NCBI RefSeq assembly: GCF_900109055.1
Contig: NZ_FOIV01000001.1
Location: 248,001 to 312,000, forward strand
Length of the DNA stretch: 64,000 nucleotides
Reading direction: 5' to 3'
From: Prevotella sp. khp7
Lineage (GTDB): Bacteria; Bacteroidota; Bacteroidia; Bacteroidales; Bacteroidaceae
The notes beneath the pieces are model-generated. The model was given only the letters and a program-made list of their open reading frames with translations. It ran no database searches and had not been told where the DNA came from. The position numbers and the translations under genes were made by a program. Of this stretch, positions 1 through 6,909 are shown piece after piece. The stretch's first letter is position 1, and every line of letters starts with the position of its first letter.

Positions 1-765
1 ACCACCATTATGGCCACACAGACACAAGGTTGCCGACTCAGTGATAAATTTCGCGTCAATGCTTTTATTGTAACGCCTGCAGCATTGATCATTCTGGTTA
101 TCTATATCTTCATGGGGCAGTCAATCCATGCTCCGCAGCATATCCCGTCTGTAGAATGGCTGAAAGTCATACCCTATCTGGTTGTACTCATTACCGCTAT
201 ATTTGGCATGAATGTGATGGCTGTACTCACTTTGGGTATCCTGTTGACGGGGATTATCGGACTCATAACAGGATCGTTTGATATCTATGGATGGTTTGGC
301 GCTATGGGTGATGGCATTCTTTCTATGGGAGAATTGATCATTGTTACCATGATGGCTGGCGGTATGCTTGAACTCATACGTCAGCAAGGAGGTATCGACT
401 TCATCATCCGTCTGCTTACGCGTCGTGTAAACAGCAAGCGAGGTGCCGAACTGAGTATTGCAACACTGGTGTCATTAGTAGATCTATGTACTGCTAATAA
501 CACCATTGCCATTCTTACCGTAGGAGGCATAGCCAAACAGATTGGTGATCGATATGGTGTTGATAATAAAAAATGTGCCTCTATACTCGATACCTTTTCT
601 TGTATGGTTCAAGGATTGATACCATATGGTGCTCAGATGCTGATAGCCGCAGGACTCACATCATTGAATCCGATAGCCATTCTCCCCTACCTGTATTATC
701 CCTATGCGCTTGGTATTGTGGCATTACTATGTATTTTATTCCGTTTTCCACGTAGATACTCATGA
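1..765 (+). CDS. NhaC-family Na+/H+ antiporter, C-terminal part (cut by left edge)
   Basis: The reading frame is open from base 1, so the N-terminal part lies outside the window; about 254 residues are visible against roughly 430-500 for NhaC-type antiporters. The visible part is a polytopic inner-membrane protein with several hydrophobic segments and a conserved-looking stretch (DLCTANNTIAILTVGGIA, then DTFSCMVQGLIPYGAQ) typical of the second half of NhaC carriers. Such proteins exchange cytoplasmic Na+ for external H+ or act as substrate/product antiporters. Its stop overlaps the next start by four bases (ATGA), so the two genes are translationally coupled. Family assignment comes from these segments; the exact substrate is not deducible. 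Confidence 0.8.
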   Translation, partial: TTIMATQTQGCRLSDKFRVNAFIVTPAALIILVIYIFMGQSIHAPQHIPSVEWLKVIPYLVVLITAIFGMNVMAVLTLGILLTGIIGLITGSFDIYGWFGAMGDGILSMGELIIVTMMAGGMLELIRQQGGIDFIIRLLTRRVNSKRGAELSIATLVSLVDLCTANNTIAILTVGGIAKQIGDRYGVDNKKCASILDTFSCMVQGLIPYGAQMLIAAGLTSLNPIAILPYLYYPYALGIVALLCILFRFPRRYS

Positions 766-1586
766 ACATTATTCAACGCAATTTCTTCAGGTTAATAAGA
801 AGTGGTGCATTCAATACCACTGAACATATAGAGCCGATGTCGGTTTACAAATGGGAGCGACTAATGCAGCTGACTATCATGCATCAAGTAGTGCCTTACG
901 TCTATGAGGGATTACAGCGATGCAAGAATCAGTTCTTCTTAAAACAGACAGACTATCAGTGGAGAGAATGGTTAAAACTGAAGCAGGATGCCGAAAGAAT
1001 GATAAATGACGATGAAGGAGATGAGTTTTTGAGAGCCGACCATCTGACGAATCCGTTATTGAACCGTCAGTTGCAGAACATCCTCGACGACGAGCACTCG
1101 GACACTATCTCAAGAAAACTTCTGCTCCTCATACTTCGCATTGTACGTCATATATTGAATGAAGGAATGCCCGTAAGTCAGTTGGTTGAACTAGGGAGGT
1201 TCTTGCAAAACGAGGGAGACCATGTAGATAAAGACGTGTTTCGCAAATGGATTTCGAAACTTAAACTCTCGCAGATGTGTCAGCTTGAAGGAGAGTTCCT
1301 GGTGTTGTTATTCGGATTTAAGAAAGACGACGTATTCTTTCTTGAAGACAAGCAAAACAAACATATAGAAGAGATTGCGCAAGAACTCATCGATTTCACC
1401 AATACACGTTCACAAGACTGGTATTTTTCACAAGACAGTGACAGTATCTTTGTACATAACAGCAATACAACGGCAATGTTCAGTCATGTAAAGCGTTCCG
1501 CCCGTTATTTCCGCTATTATCCATCAGAAAGCCTGACCAACTTCTTCGCTTCGTTCGTACACTCATTGTCTCACATCGAGGAATAA
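762..1586 (+). CDS. Hypothetical protein coupled to the NhaC-type antiporter
   Basis: This 274-residue soluble, charged protein has no signal peptide and no membrane segment. The N-terminal 60 residues (FFRLIRSGAF, MHQVVPYVYEGL) and the middle (LILRIVRHILNEGMPVSQLVELGRFL) faintly recall the helical parts of Bacteroidetes nucleotidyltransferase-family proteins (PF14907-like), but I see no GS...DxD nucleotidyltransferase motif. The C-terminus carries an aromatic-rich stretch around residues 225-265 (DWYFSQDSDSIFVHNSN, RYFRYYPSESLTNFFASF). It starts inside the antiporter stop codon and its 3' end overlaps the convergent GH25 gene by 16 bases. I do not assign a function; a capsule or nucleotidyl-transfer role is only a guess. 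Confidence 0.7.
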   Translation: MNIIQRNFFRLIRSGAFNTTEHIEPMSVYKWERLMQLTIMHQVVPYVYEGLQRCKNQFFLKQTDYQWREWLKLKQDAERMINDDEGDEFLRADHLTNPLLNRQLQNILDDEHSDTISRKLLLLILRIVRHILNEGMPVSQLVELGRFLQNEGDHVDKDVFRKWISKLKLSQMCQLEGEFLVLLFGFKKDDVFFLEDKQNKHIEEIAQELIDFTNTRSQDWYFSQDSDSIFVHNSNTTAMFSHVKRSARYFRYYPSESLTNFFASFVHSLSHIEE

Positions 1587-2458
1587 TCGCGGTGATTCGT
1601 ATTGTTTTCCACTATTTGTATATGCTGGAAACGGATGTCTCTCAATCCGTGATTACCTATAAAACGACTCTTGTCAACAAAGCCATTAATACCCACAATA
1701 CGTCCCTTACTTGTATACTGCCACATTGTAATATCTCGTTCATCGTCTAATACGGGTTCTTCTGGCGTATACATCGCGATCATCAGCTTGTAATCATTAA
1801 TCTTTCCGATCAGATGGCGATTATAGAAATTTCGGAAGGTATATAGTAACGGAGCTTGGCGATACTCTTTCTCAACCATACCTAGAAACGTGATAAGTGA
1901 ATCGCAGAAAACATCAGTAGGCAGTCCGCCCGTAGTCTCGATATCAATCATAGGTATCAAATCCTGCTCAGCTGGACGACACTGCATTCTGAAGTTAGCC
2001 AGTTGTTGTGCTAATGGCGTTTTCGGACGGAAAAAGTGATAAGAACCAACTTTCAGACCATAGCGATGAGCCAGTTGAATGTTTCGTTCATAACGGTCAT
2101 CGATTCGATCACCGCCTTCAGTAGCCTTCAGATATACATATGCCATCTTTGTGTTTTCGCCGACTGTTTCCCAGAATACTTGTCCCTGATAATGCGACAG
2201 GTCGATTCCGTGTACATGACCGCATGTATCCTCACAAAGGATATTGGGATCATAGTCTGGATCGAGCAGTCTGGGATCAGGCTCCTGTGGAACAACTCTT
2301 ACCGTACGCCTTTTGCTGCGACTATAATGCTTTTTCTTTGCAACTCTATGCGTACGATGACGCTGACGGCCTTTATAATGTCTTGAACGCTGAGCAAATC
2401 CATCGCCTGCGGCCAACATGGCAATCAGAAAAGCCAGCAGAAAATATAATCGTTTCAT
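1571..2458 (-). CDS. Exported glycoside hydrolase family 25 (lysozyme-type muramidase)
   Basis: The protein has 295 residues. Residues 1-22 form a signal peptide (MKRLYFLLAFLIAMLAAGDGFA). Residues 24-60 are a very basic Arg/His/Lys linker. From about residue 85 the GH25 barrel begins: GIDLSHYQG, then YLKATEGG, then PMIDIETTGG, which supplies the acidic DxE active-site pair, and later MWQYTSKG. The family cleaves the beta-1,4 bond between N-acetylmuramic acid and N-acetylglucosamine in peptidoglycan, so a periplasmic or surface wall-remodelling role is likely. It has its own promoter box (2481-2488) and is divergent from the clostripain-like gene. The basic linker may bind anionic polymer; that is inference. 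Confidence 0.93.
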   Translation of the reverse strand: MKRLYFLLAFLIAMLAAGDGFAQRSRHYKGRQRHRTHRVAKKKHYSRSKRRTVRVVPQEPDPRLLDPDYDPNILCEDTCGHVHGIDLSHYQGQVFWETVGENTKMAYVYLKATEGGDRIDDRYERNIQLAHRYGLKVGSYHFFRPKTPLAQQLANFRMQCRPAEQDLIPMIDIETTGGLPTDVFCDSLITFLGMVEKEYRQAPLLYTFRNFYNRHLIGKINDYKLMIAMYTPEEPVLDDERDITMWQYTSKGRIVGINGFVDKSRFIGNHGLRDIRFQHIQIVENNTNHRDYSSM

Positions 2459-2480
2459 TTGTTTAATCTTATTTGAGGTG

Positions 2481-2488
2481 CAAAGATA
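2481..2488 (-). promoter_or_regulatory. Bacteroidetes minus-7 box (TATCTTTG) for the GH25 gene
   Basis: On the minus strand the sequence reads TATCTTTG, matching the Bacteroidetes TAnnTTTG minus-7 consensus, 22 bases before the ATG. Confidence 0.75.
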
Positions 2489-2531
2489 ATAAAAATTGTG
2501 AATTTAGGGGTTCGTATTCTCAATTATTTTG

Positions 2532-2539
2532 TATCTTTG
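2532..2539 (+). promoter_or_regulatory. Minus-7 box (TATCTTTG) that sets the start of the clostripain-like gene
   Basis: TATCTTTG lies 16 bases before the ATG at 2556. An upstream in-frame start at 2529 would lie before the promoter, so 2556 is the credible start. Confidence 0.75.
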
Positions 2540-2555
2540 CCGAAAATTAAGATTT

Positions 2556-3815
2556 ATGAAGAAGTTTTTAATTGCTATATCACTTCTATTCACATTGTGC
2601 TCGTGTCATCATAATGATGATCCCGAGCCAGACACTCTGGCAAGCAGAACCGTATTGGTATATATGGCCGCTGAAAACAACCTGGCTTCTTTTGCCGAGG
2701 AAGACCTCGAAGAGATGAAGGCAGGATCAAAGTCTTTGAGAAACGATCAGAACTTGGTAATATATGTTGATCGCGCAGGTTCAAACAAAACACCATATCT
2801 GGCTCGTATCTATAATGGAGAACTGGTTGATACATTATATATGTCAAAAGGTATTGCCGCTGATCCTAAAGTCTTGCTGCATGCCTTAAAACAAACGAAG
2901 ACCGTTTATCCAGCCCAATCATATGGACTTGTATTATGGGGACACGCTTCTGGTTGGCTTATCTCAGAGAATACCGTTATGTCCAGCAGAGCATACGGAG
3001 GTTCTACTGGTGACGGTTCGTCGACAAGCCCAGGCAGATATTGGATGAACATTCCTGAGATGGCCGGTGCCATTTCTTCAGCCATGGGCAACGACAAACT
3101 GAAATTCATCTTTGGAGACTGTTGTAATTTCGGGGCTATTGAAATTGCCTACGAACTAAGAAATATAACAGAATATGTTATTGGCTCGCCAGCCGAGATT
3201 CCTGATATGGGTGCCACATACGATTTATTGGTTCCCGATATGTTTATAGAGAACGACAATTTCCATCGCCAGATGATAGACCACTATTATAATTATTACA
3301 TAGAGGTATACCAGACACAGCAGTCAAGATATTATAACCGTATCCCCGGCGACTTAAATGGCTTTAGTGTGCCCTTATCGGCCGTTAAGACCAGTGAACT
3401 TGAAAATCTGGCGTCTTCAACATCACGGATTCTCGGAACGATAGCTGACAAGGTAAGTTCTACAGGGAATCTGAATCTTGAAAACCAGACATATTACGGT
3501 ATTTATTCCGGCTATAATCATTCTTATGATATGAATGCCGTTTTAAAGGCAAACGCATCAACTTCTGATTTTAACACATGGTTTGCGGCATATCAGAAGG
3601 CTGTACCTTATTGCCGTTACTCTGCTAAATGGATGAGCATCAGTTCACAGCTCATTAATAACATGGATGCTTTTATTTCAACAGAGGATGATTGTGGCTG
3701 CATCAGTATGTTCTTCCCTGGTCTCCGTTATACTCACACATCCCCCAATTGGAACAAGTCTATTCAGAAGTTCCAATGGAACGATGTGATTCATTGGGAG
3801 CAGTACGGTTGGTAA
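2556..3815 (+). CDS. Clostripain-family (C11) cysteine peptidase, lipoprotein
   Basis: This 419-residue protein has a lipoprotein signal (FTLCSC, Cys near residues 15-17) and a DDPEP spacer. The caspase-like fold is indicated by VLVYMAAENNLASFAEEDLEEM (about 33-54), the catalytic His in LWGHASGW (His130) and the catalytic Cys in FGDCCNFGAIEIAYEL (Cys189 or 190). Clostripain relatives cleave after Arg or Lys and need activation; many Bacteroidales carry several as surface lipoproteins. I chose the ATG at 2556 because the promoter box sits between it and the upstream in-frame codon and because it gives a clean signal peptide. The gene is monocistronic, convergent with maf only seven bases downstream. 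The substrate is unknown. Confidence 0.92.
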   Translation: MKKFLIAISLLFTLCSCHHNDDPEPDTLASRTVLVYMAAENNLASFAEEDLEEMKAGSKSLRNDQNLVIYVDRAGSNKTPYLARIYNGELVDTLYMSKGIAADPKVLLHALKQTKTVYPAQSYGLVLWGHASGWLISENTVMSSRAYGGSTGDGSSTSPGRYWMNIPEMAGAISSAMGNDKLKFIFGDCCNFGAIEIAYELRNITEYVIGSPAEIPDMGATYDLLVPDMFIENDNFHRQMIDHYYNYYIEVYQTQQSRYYNRIPGDLNGFSVPLSAVKTSELENLASSTSRILGTIADKVSSTGNLNLENQTYYGIYSGYNHSYDMNAVLKANASTSDFNTWFAAYQKAVPYCRYSAKWMSISSQLINNMDAFISTEDDCGCISMFFPGLRYTHTSPNWNKSIQKFQWNDVIHWEQYGW

Positions 3816-3822
3816 AAAGAGT

Positions 3823-4407
3823 CTAAAGAACATTGATTTCGTGAAGTGCTTCGTAGATTCGTTGCACGGGAAGCCCCATCACATTATAGTAACTGCCATT
3901 AAGTCCTGTAACGCCAGTGTATCCTATCCACTCCTGAATACCATAGGCACCAGCCTTATCGTAAGGATGGTAATGATCAATATAATAATGTATCTCTTCG
4001 TCGGAGAGCGTTTTGAAAGTCACGTCGGTAGTCACGCTGAAGCGTCTCTCCCACCCTTCGGCTACCAGGCATACGCCCGTAGTAACCTGATGTGTCCGAC
4101 CGCTTATCTCGCGCAGCATACGGACAGCATCTGCTTCATCATGAGGTTTCCCAAGTATCTCATCCCCCACAATGACAATAGTGTCTGCCGTGATAATCAA
4201 CTCGTCTGAAGACATATTAACACGATAAGCATCGGCTTTTTTCCCTGCAATATAAAGTGCAACATCCGATACAGGCAATGAAGAAGGAAAAGACTCATCA
4301 ATGCCATTAAGTACACGTACCTCGAATGGTAGTCCTAAGCCAGCAAGAAGCTCTTTGCGCCGAGGCGAGTTACTGGCCAATATTATCTTATATGATTTAT
4401 TATTCAT
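3823..4407 (-). CDS. maf: Maf-like nucleoside triphosphate pyrophosphatase
   Basis: The 194-residue protein begins IILASNSPRRKELLAGLGL, the Maf/HAM1-like phosphate-binding signature, and carries ITADTIV near residue 75 with the catalytic Asp, then EILGKPHDEADAVRMLREISGRTHQVTTGV. Maf proteins hydrolyse non-canonical or canonical NTPs (m7GTP, dTTP, UTP depending on subfamily) to NMP plus pyrophosphate and act in the cytoplasm; over-expression in other bacteria blocks septation. It is the last gene of a tight minus-strand operon (nitroreductase, KdsC-like, Maf; gaps of 13 and 9 bases). Which nucleotide this member prefers cannot be told from what I see. Confidence 0.93.
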   Translation of the reverse strand: MNNKSYKIILASNSPRRKELLAGLGLPFEVRVLNGIDESFPSSLPVSDVALYIAGKKADAYRVNMSSDELIITADTIVIVGDEILGKPHDEADAVRMLREISGRTHQVTTGVCLVAEGWERRFSVTTDVTFKTLSDEEIHYYIDHYHPYDKAGAYGIQEWIGYTGVTGLNGSYYNVMGLPVQRIYEALHEINVL

Positions 4408-4416
4408 ATTACGTAC

Positions 4417-4935
4417 TTACCAACCAAAAGCCTTCTTGTCCATCACCCATTTGCCTTGGGCTCTTAAGACCTGTTCGATCACATCACGTCCACAACCATG
4501 TCCGCCAATAAGATCACTGACATACAGACTGATGGATTTAATTTCGTTGCAAGCGTCTTTAGGGCAAACAGGACATCCCACACGGCGCATAATTTCCAAA
4601 TCAGGAATATCATCACCCATATACATCACCTCATCGTCAGAAATGCCGTATTTATTAAGAAACTTGTCGTATGTTTCAATTTTTACCGCACAACCTGTAT
4701 AGATATCTTCTACCCCAAGTCCTTCATAACGACGACGGATACTTGACACATTAGCACCAGTAAGAATAGCAATCTTCAATCCGTGCTTCACTGCCAACTG
4801 GATGGCATAACCGTCTTTGATGTTTACCGTTCGTAAGGGCTCACCTTCTGATGACAAGGTGATTGTTTCACTACTAAGCACACCATCGATATCGAAGATA
4901 ATCGCCCGAATCTTATTTAAATCGTAATTAATCAT
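4417..4935 (-). CDS. kdsC: 3-deoxy-D-manno-octulosonate 8-phosphate phosphatase (KdsC-type HAD)
   Basis: The 172-residue protein is a small, capless HAD phosphatase. Motif I is FDIDGVLSS (residues 14-22) and motif II lies in [10 protein letters not shown]. Motif III and the metal-binding acidic loop is [25 protein letters not shown] follows. Length and motif order fit KdsC, which removes phosphate from Kdo-8-P in lipopolysaccharide core biosynthesis and works as a tetramer. It sits between the nitroreductase and Maf genes in one operon; no other Kdo gene is in the window. A related sugar-phosphate phosphatase role cannot be excluded. Confidence 0.9.
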   Translation of the reverse strand: MINYDLNKIRAIIFDIDGVLSSETITLSSEGEPLRTVNIKDGYAIQLAVKHGLKIAILTGANVSSIRRRYEGLGVEDIYTGCAVKIETYDKFLNKYGISDDEVMYMGDDIPDLEIMRRVGCPVCPKDACNEIKSISLYVSDLIGGHGCGRDVIEQVLRAQGKWVMDKKAFGW

Positions 4936-4948
4936 ATACGCTACAAAA

Positions 4949-5476
4949 TCACCATTTGTTCAGATGAACATTCTCCCATTTCAGCTTATCTTCTGATTGC
5001 GGCTTACGTTCATCCGCAAAATGTCCCACAGCAAGTATACAAAGACAATTCATATTGTCAGGAATGTCAAGTATACCACGAATTACAGTATCAGCTGTTG
5101 TACCATCATCGAGCCCACGACCTCTCATCTGAATCCAGCACGAACCCAGTCCCAGTTCTTCAGCCTGATATTGCATAGAAATTGTTGCAATAGAACCGTC
5201 TTCTACCCAGCAATCGTTCTGCATAGGATCACCTAGAACCACAATAGCTACCGGGGCATCTTTCAGAAACTGCGATCCCATATTCTTAGCATCGGCCAAT
5301 TTCTCTAAGTCTAGTTTATCGTCAACAACCACGAACTGCCAGGCTCGCTGACTTTTAGACGTAGGTGACATAAGGGCCGCCCGAAGTATTAACTTCAGAT
5401 CTTCAGGGTCTATCTCTTCTTGCGTAAACTTACGATGGCTTCGACGCTTTTGTACTAATTCTTTGAATTCTGTCAT
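4949..5476 (-). CDS. Nitroreductase-family FMN flavoprotein
   Basis: The 175-residue protein has the nitroreductase N-terminus ([17 protein letters not shown]) with the RRSxRxF FMN-binding motif. [18 protein letters not shown] and [12 protein letters not shown] follow. It belongs to the short FMN-dependent NAD(P)H oxidoreductases that act as homodimers on nitroaromatics, quinones or flavins; the physiological substrate is unknown. It is the first gene of the operon with kdsC and maf and has a TAAATTTG box just upstream. The association with cell-envelope genes looks positional rather than functional. Confidence 0.9.
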   Translation of the reverse strand: MTEFKELVQKRRSHRKFTQEEIDPEDLKLILRAALMSPTSKSQRAWQFVVVDDKLDLEKLADAKNMGSQFLKDAPVAIVVLGDPMQNDCWVEDGSIATISMQYQAEELGLGSCWIQMRGRGLDDGTTADTVIRGILDIPDNMNCLCILAVGHFADERKPQSEDKLKWENVHLNKW

Positions 5477-5498
5477 ATCTAAAGCTTTAATTTGGTTG

Positions 5499-5506
5499 CA
5501 AATTTA
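5499..5506 (-). promoter_or_regulatory. Minus-7 box (TAAATTTG) for the nitroreductase-kdsC-maf operon
   Basis: The minus strand reads TAAATTTG, 22 bases before the ATG at 5476, matching TAnnTTTG. Confidence 0.55.
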
Positions 5507-5548
5507 ATAAAAAAAAGTGAGAAGCAACTAGATTTTCTATTTTTTTAC

Positions 5549-5556
5549 TATCTTTG
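5549..5556 (+). promoter_or_regulatory. Minus-7 box (TATCTTTG) directly before the GNAT-like gene
   Basis: TATCTTTG ends only four bases before the in-frame GTG at 5561. This placement predicts a leaderless or nearly leaderless transcript, or a start further downstream. Confidence 0.6.
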
Positions 5557-5560
5557 CAGC

Positions 5561-6538
5561 GTGAAAGGACTTAAAACTATACTATACACGAAGAGCAGCA
5601 AACTGCCAGTAGTGGATGAAGAAAACTTCTTCCACAGTCGTGAGTTGTTTGAAATTGCAGAACAGACACCGCGGCAAAGACCAGTTATGGCTATCACCAC
5701 AGACGAAGAAGGACGTATAGTTTGTCATATGCTGGGTATTATCCGCCTTCGCACATTTCTGTTTCCACCTTTATTCTTTATACATTTTCGTGTACTTGGA
5801 GAAGGTATCTATTACAATGACAGTTATAGAAAAGAAGAGTTGTTCGACGAGATGCTTGCAAAAATGAAGGCAAGAATGAGTCACCGCACTCTCTTTATGG
5901 AAATGAGCAACATGAGCCAGAAAATGTTTGGCTATAAACAACTCCGACAACAAGGTTTCTTTCCCGTCAACTGGTCTAGTGTACACAACTCGCTTCATAG
6001 CCATGCCCCCGAGGAACGCATCTCTGCAAAAATGCAAAAACGCATTGACACCTCGCACAACAAAGGTGTAAAAACAGAGATCGTAACGACAGAAGAAGAT
6101 TTTAAGGCCTTTTCCAAGCTGCTGAGAGAACACAATTTTTTGAAACCAAAACGATACATTCCCGACAACATATTCTTTCGTAAATTGATGGAAGGGCAAC
6201 ACGGACAACTGTTTATCACCAAGTATCATAATAAAGTTATCGCGTGTGCAGCATGTGTTTACAGTATGGGAAATGCATATCTTTGGTATACGGCATTCCG
6301 CAGAAAGACCTACCGTCACCTTCATCCTGACATCATCATTGTATGGGATGTCATGAAGGACGCTTATCAAAAGGGCTATGCACACATGTGTTTTATGGAT
6401 GTAGGACTTCCTTTTTCGAAAAATCCTTTCCGTGAATTCATTCTTCGTTTTGGCGGAAAAGAGCAAAGTACTTATCGGTGGTTCCGTTTCTCCATCCGAT
6501 GGGTCAATGCCCTATTATCCTGGCTCTATCGGGAATAA
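5561..6538 (+). CDS. GNAT-fold / FemAB-like acyltransferase of unknown substrate
   Basis: From the GTG at 5561 the protein is 325 residues. Features are a conserved N-terminus (KTILYTKSSKLPVVDEENFFHSRELFEIAEQTP) and a C-terminal acetyltransferase-like region (FITKYHNKVIACAACVYSMGNAYLWYTAFRRKTYRHLHPDIIIVWDVMKDAYQKGYAHMCFMDVGLPFSKNP) resembling FemAB/GNAT peptidoglycan or lipid acyltransferases. A TTG at 5492 would extend it, but the promoter box at 5549-5556 lies between. The ATG at 5687 would delete the N-terminal motif. No signal peptide is seen. It faces away from the nitroreductase operon and is convergent with the small lipoprotein gene. Substrate unknown. Confidence 0.75.
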   Translation: MKGLKTILYTKSSKLPVVDEENFFHSRELFEIAEQTPRQRPVMAITTDEEGRIVCHMLGIIRLRTFLFPPLFFIHFRVLGEGIYYNDSYRKEELFDEMLAKMKARMSHRTLFMEMSNMSQKMFGYKQLRQQGFFPVNWSSVHNSLHSHAPEERISAKMQKRIDTSHNKGVKTEIVTTEEDFKAFSKLLREHNFLKPKRYIPDNIFFRKLMEGQHGQLFITKYHNKVIACAACVYSMGNAYLWYTAFRRKTYRHLHPDIIIVWDVMKDAYQKGYAHMCFMDVGLPFSKNPFREFILRFGGKEQSTYRWFRFSIRWVNALLSWLYRE

Positions 6539-6546
6539 CACATGTC

Positions 6547-6855
6547 TTATTCTCCCTTTCCCGCATATTCCCTCATAGCCTCATAATCGCTGGCACTCAT
6601 ATTTACAGGACGTTCTTGTGGAATGTCGGGTATAGCAACCAGACCGTCATCATCGGCCCAGCTTCCTCCTTTCTTTGCTTTGGCTATAGCTTCTCCATTG
6701 GCATCCAATGAATCGGCCTTCGGCATGATGTACTCAAAGGTAGTGTCTGACACATCCTCCATATATCGCGCATAGCGATCAGCCTGACTTCTGCGACATC
6801 CTGTCGTCAGAGCCAATAGGAGTATTACTCCTAAGATTGTTGTTAGGCGTTCCAT
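6547..6855 (-). CDS. Small lipoprotein of unknown function
   Basis: This 102-residue protein has a lipoprotein signal (ILGVILLLALTTGC, Cys20) followed by a short acidic, proline-containing domain with no recognised motif. It lies 54 bases downstream of the RelA-like gene on the same strand and may be the tail of that transcript; the gap is T-rich but has no clear hairpin. Cysteine 20 with small residues before it supports lipidation and an outer-membrane or periplasmic location. I do not recognise the family. Confidence 0.75.
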   Translation of the reverse strand: MERLTTILGVILLLALTTGCRRSQADRYARYMEDVSDTTFEYIMPKADSLDANGEAIAKAKKGGSWADDDGLVAIPDIPQERPVNMSASDYEAMREYAGKGE

Positions 6856-6909
6856 ATATATTGGTTTTTAGATATCTCATCATATTTTTCTTTTTATATT
6901 TTTTTCTTT

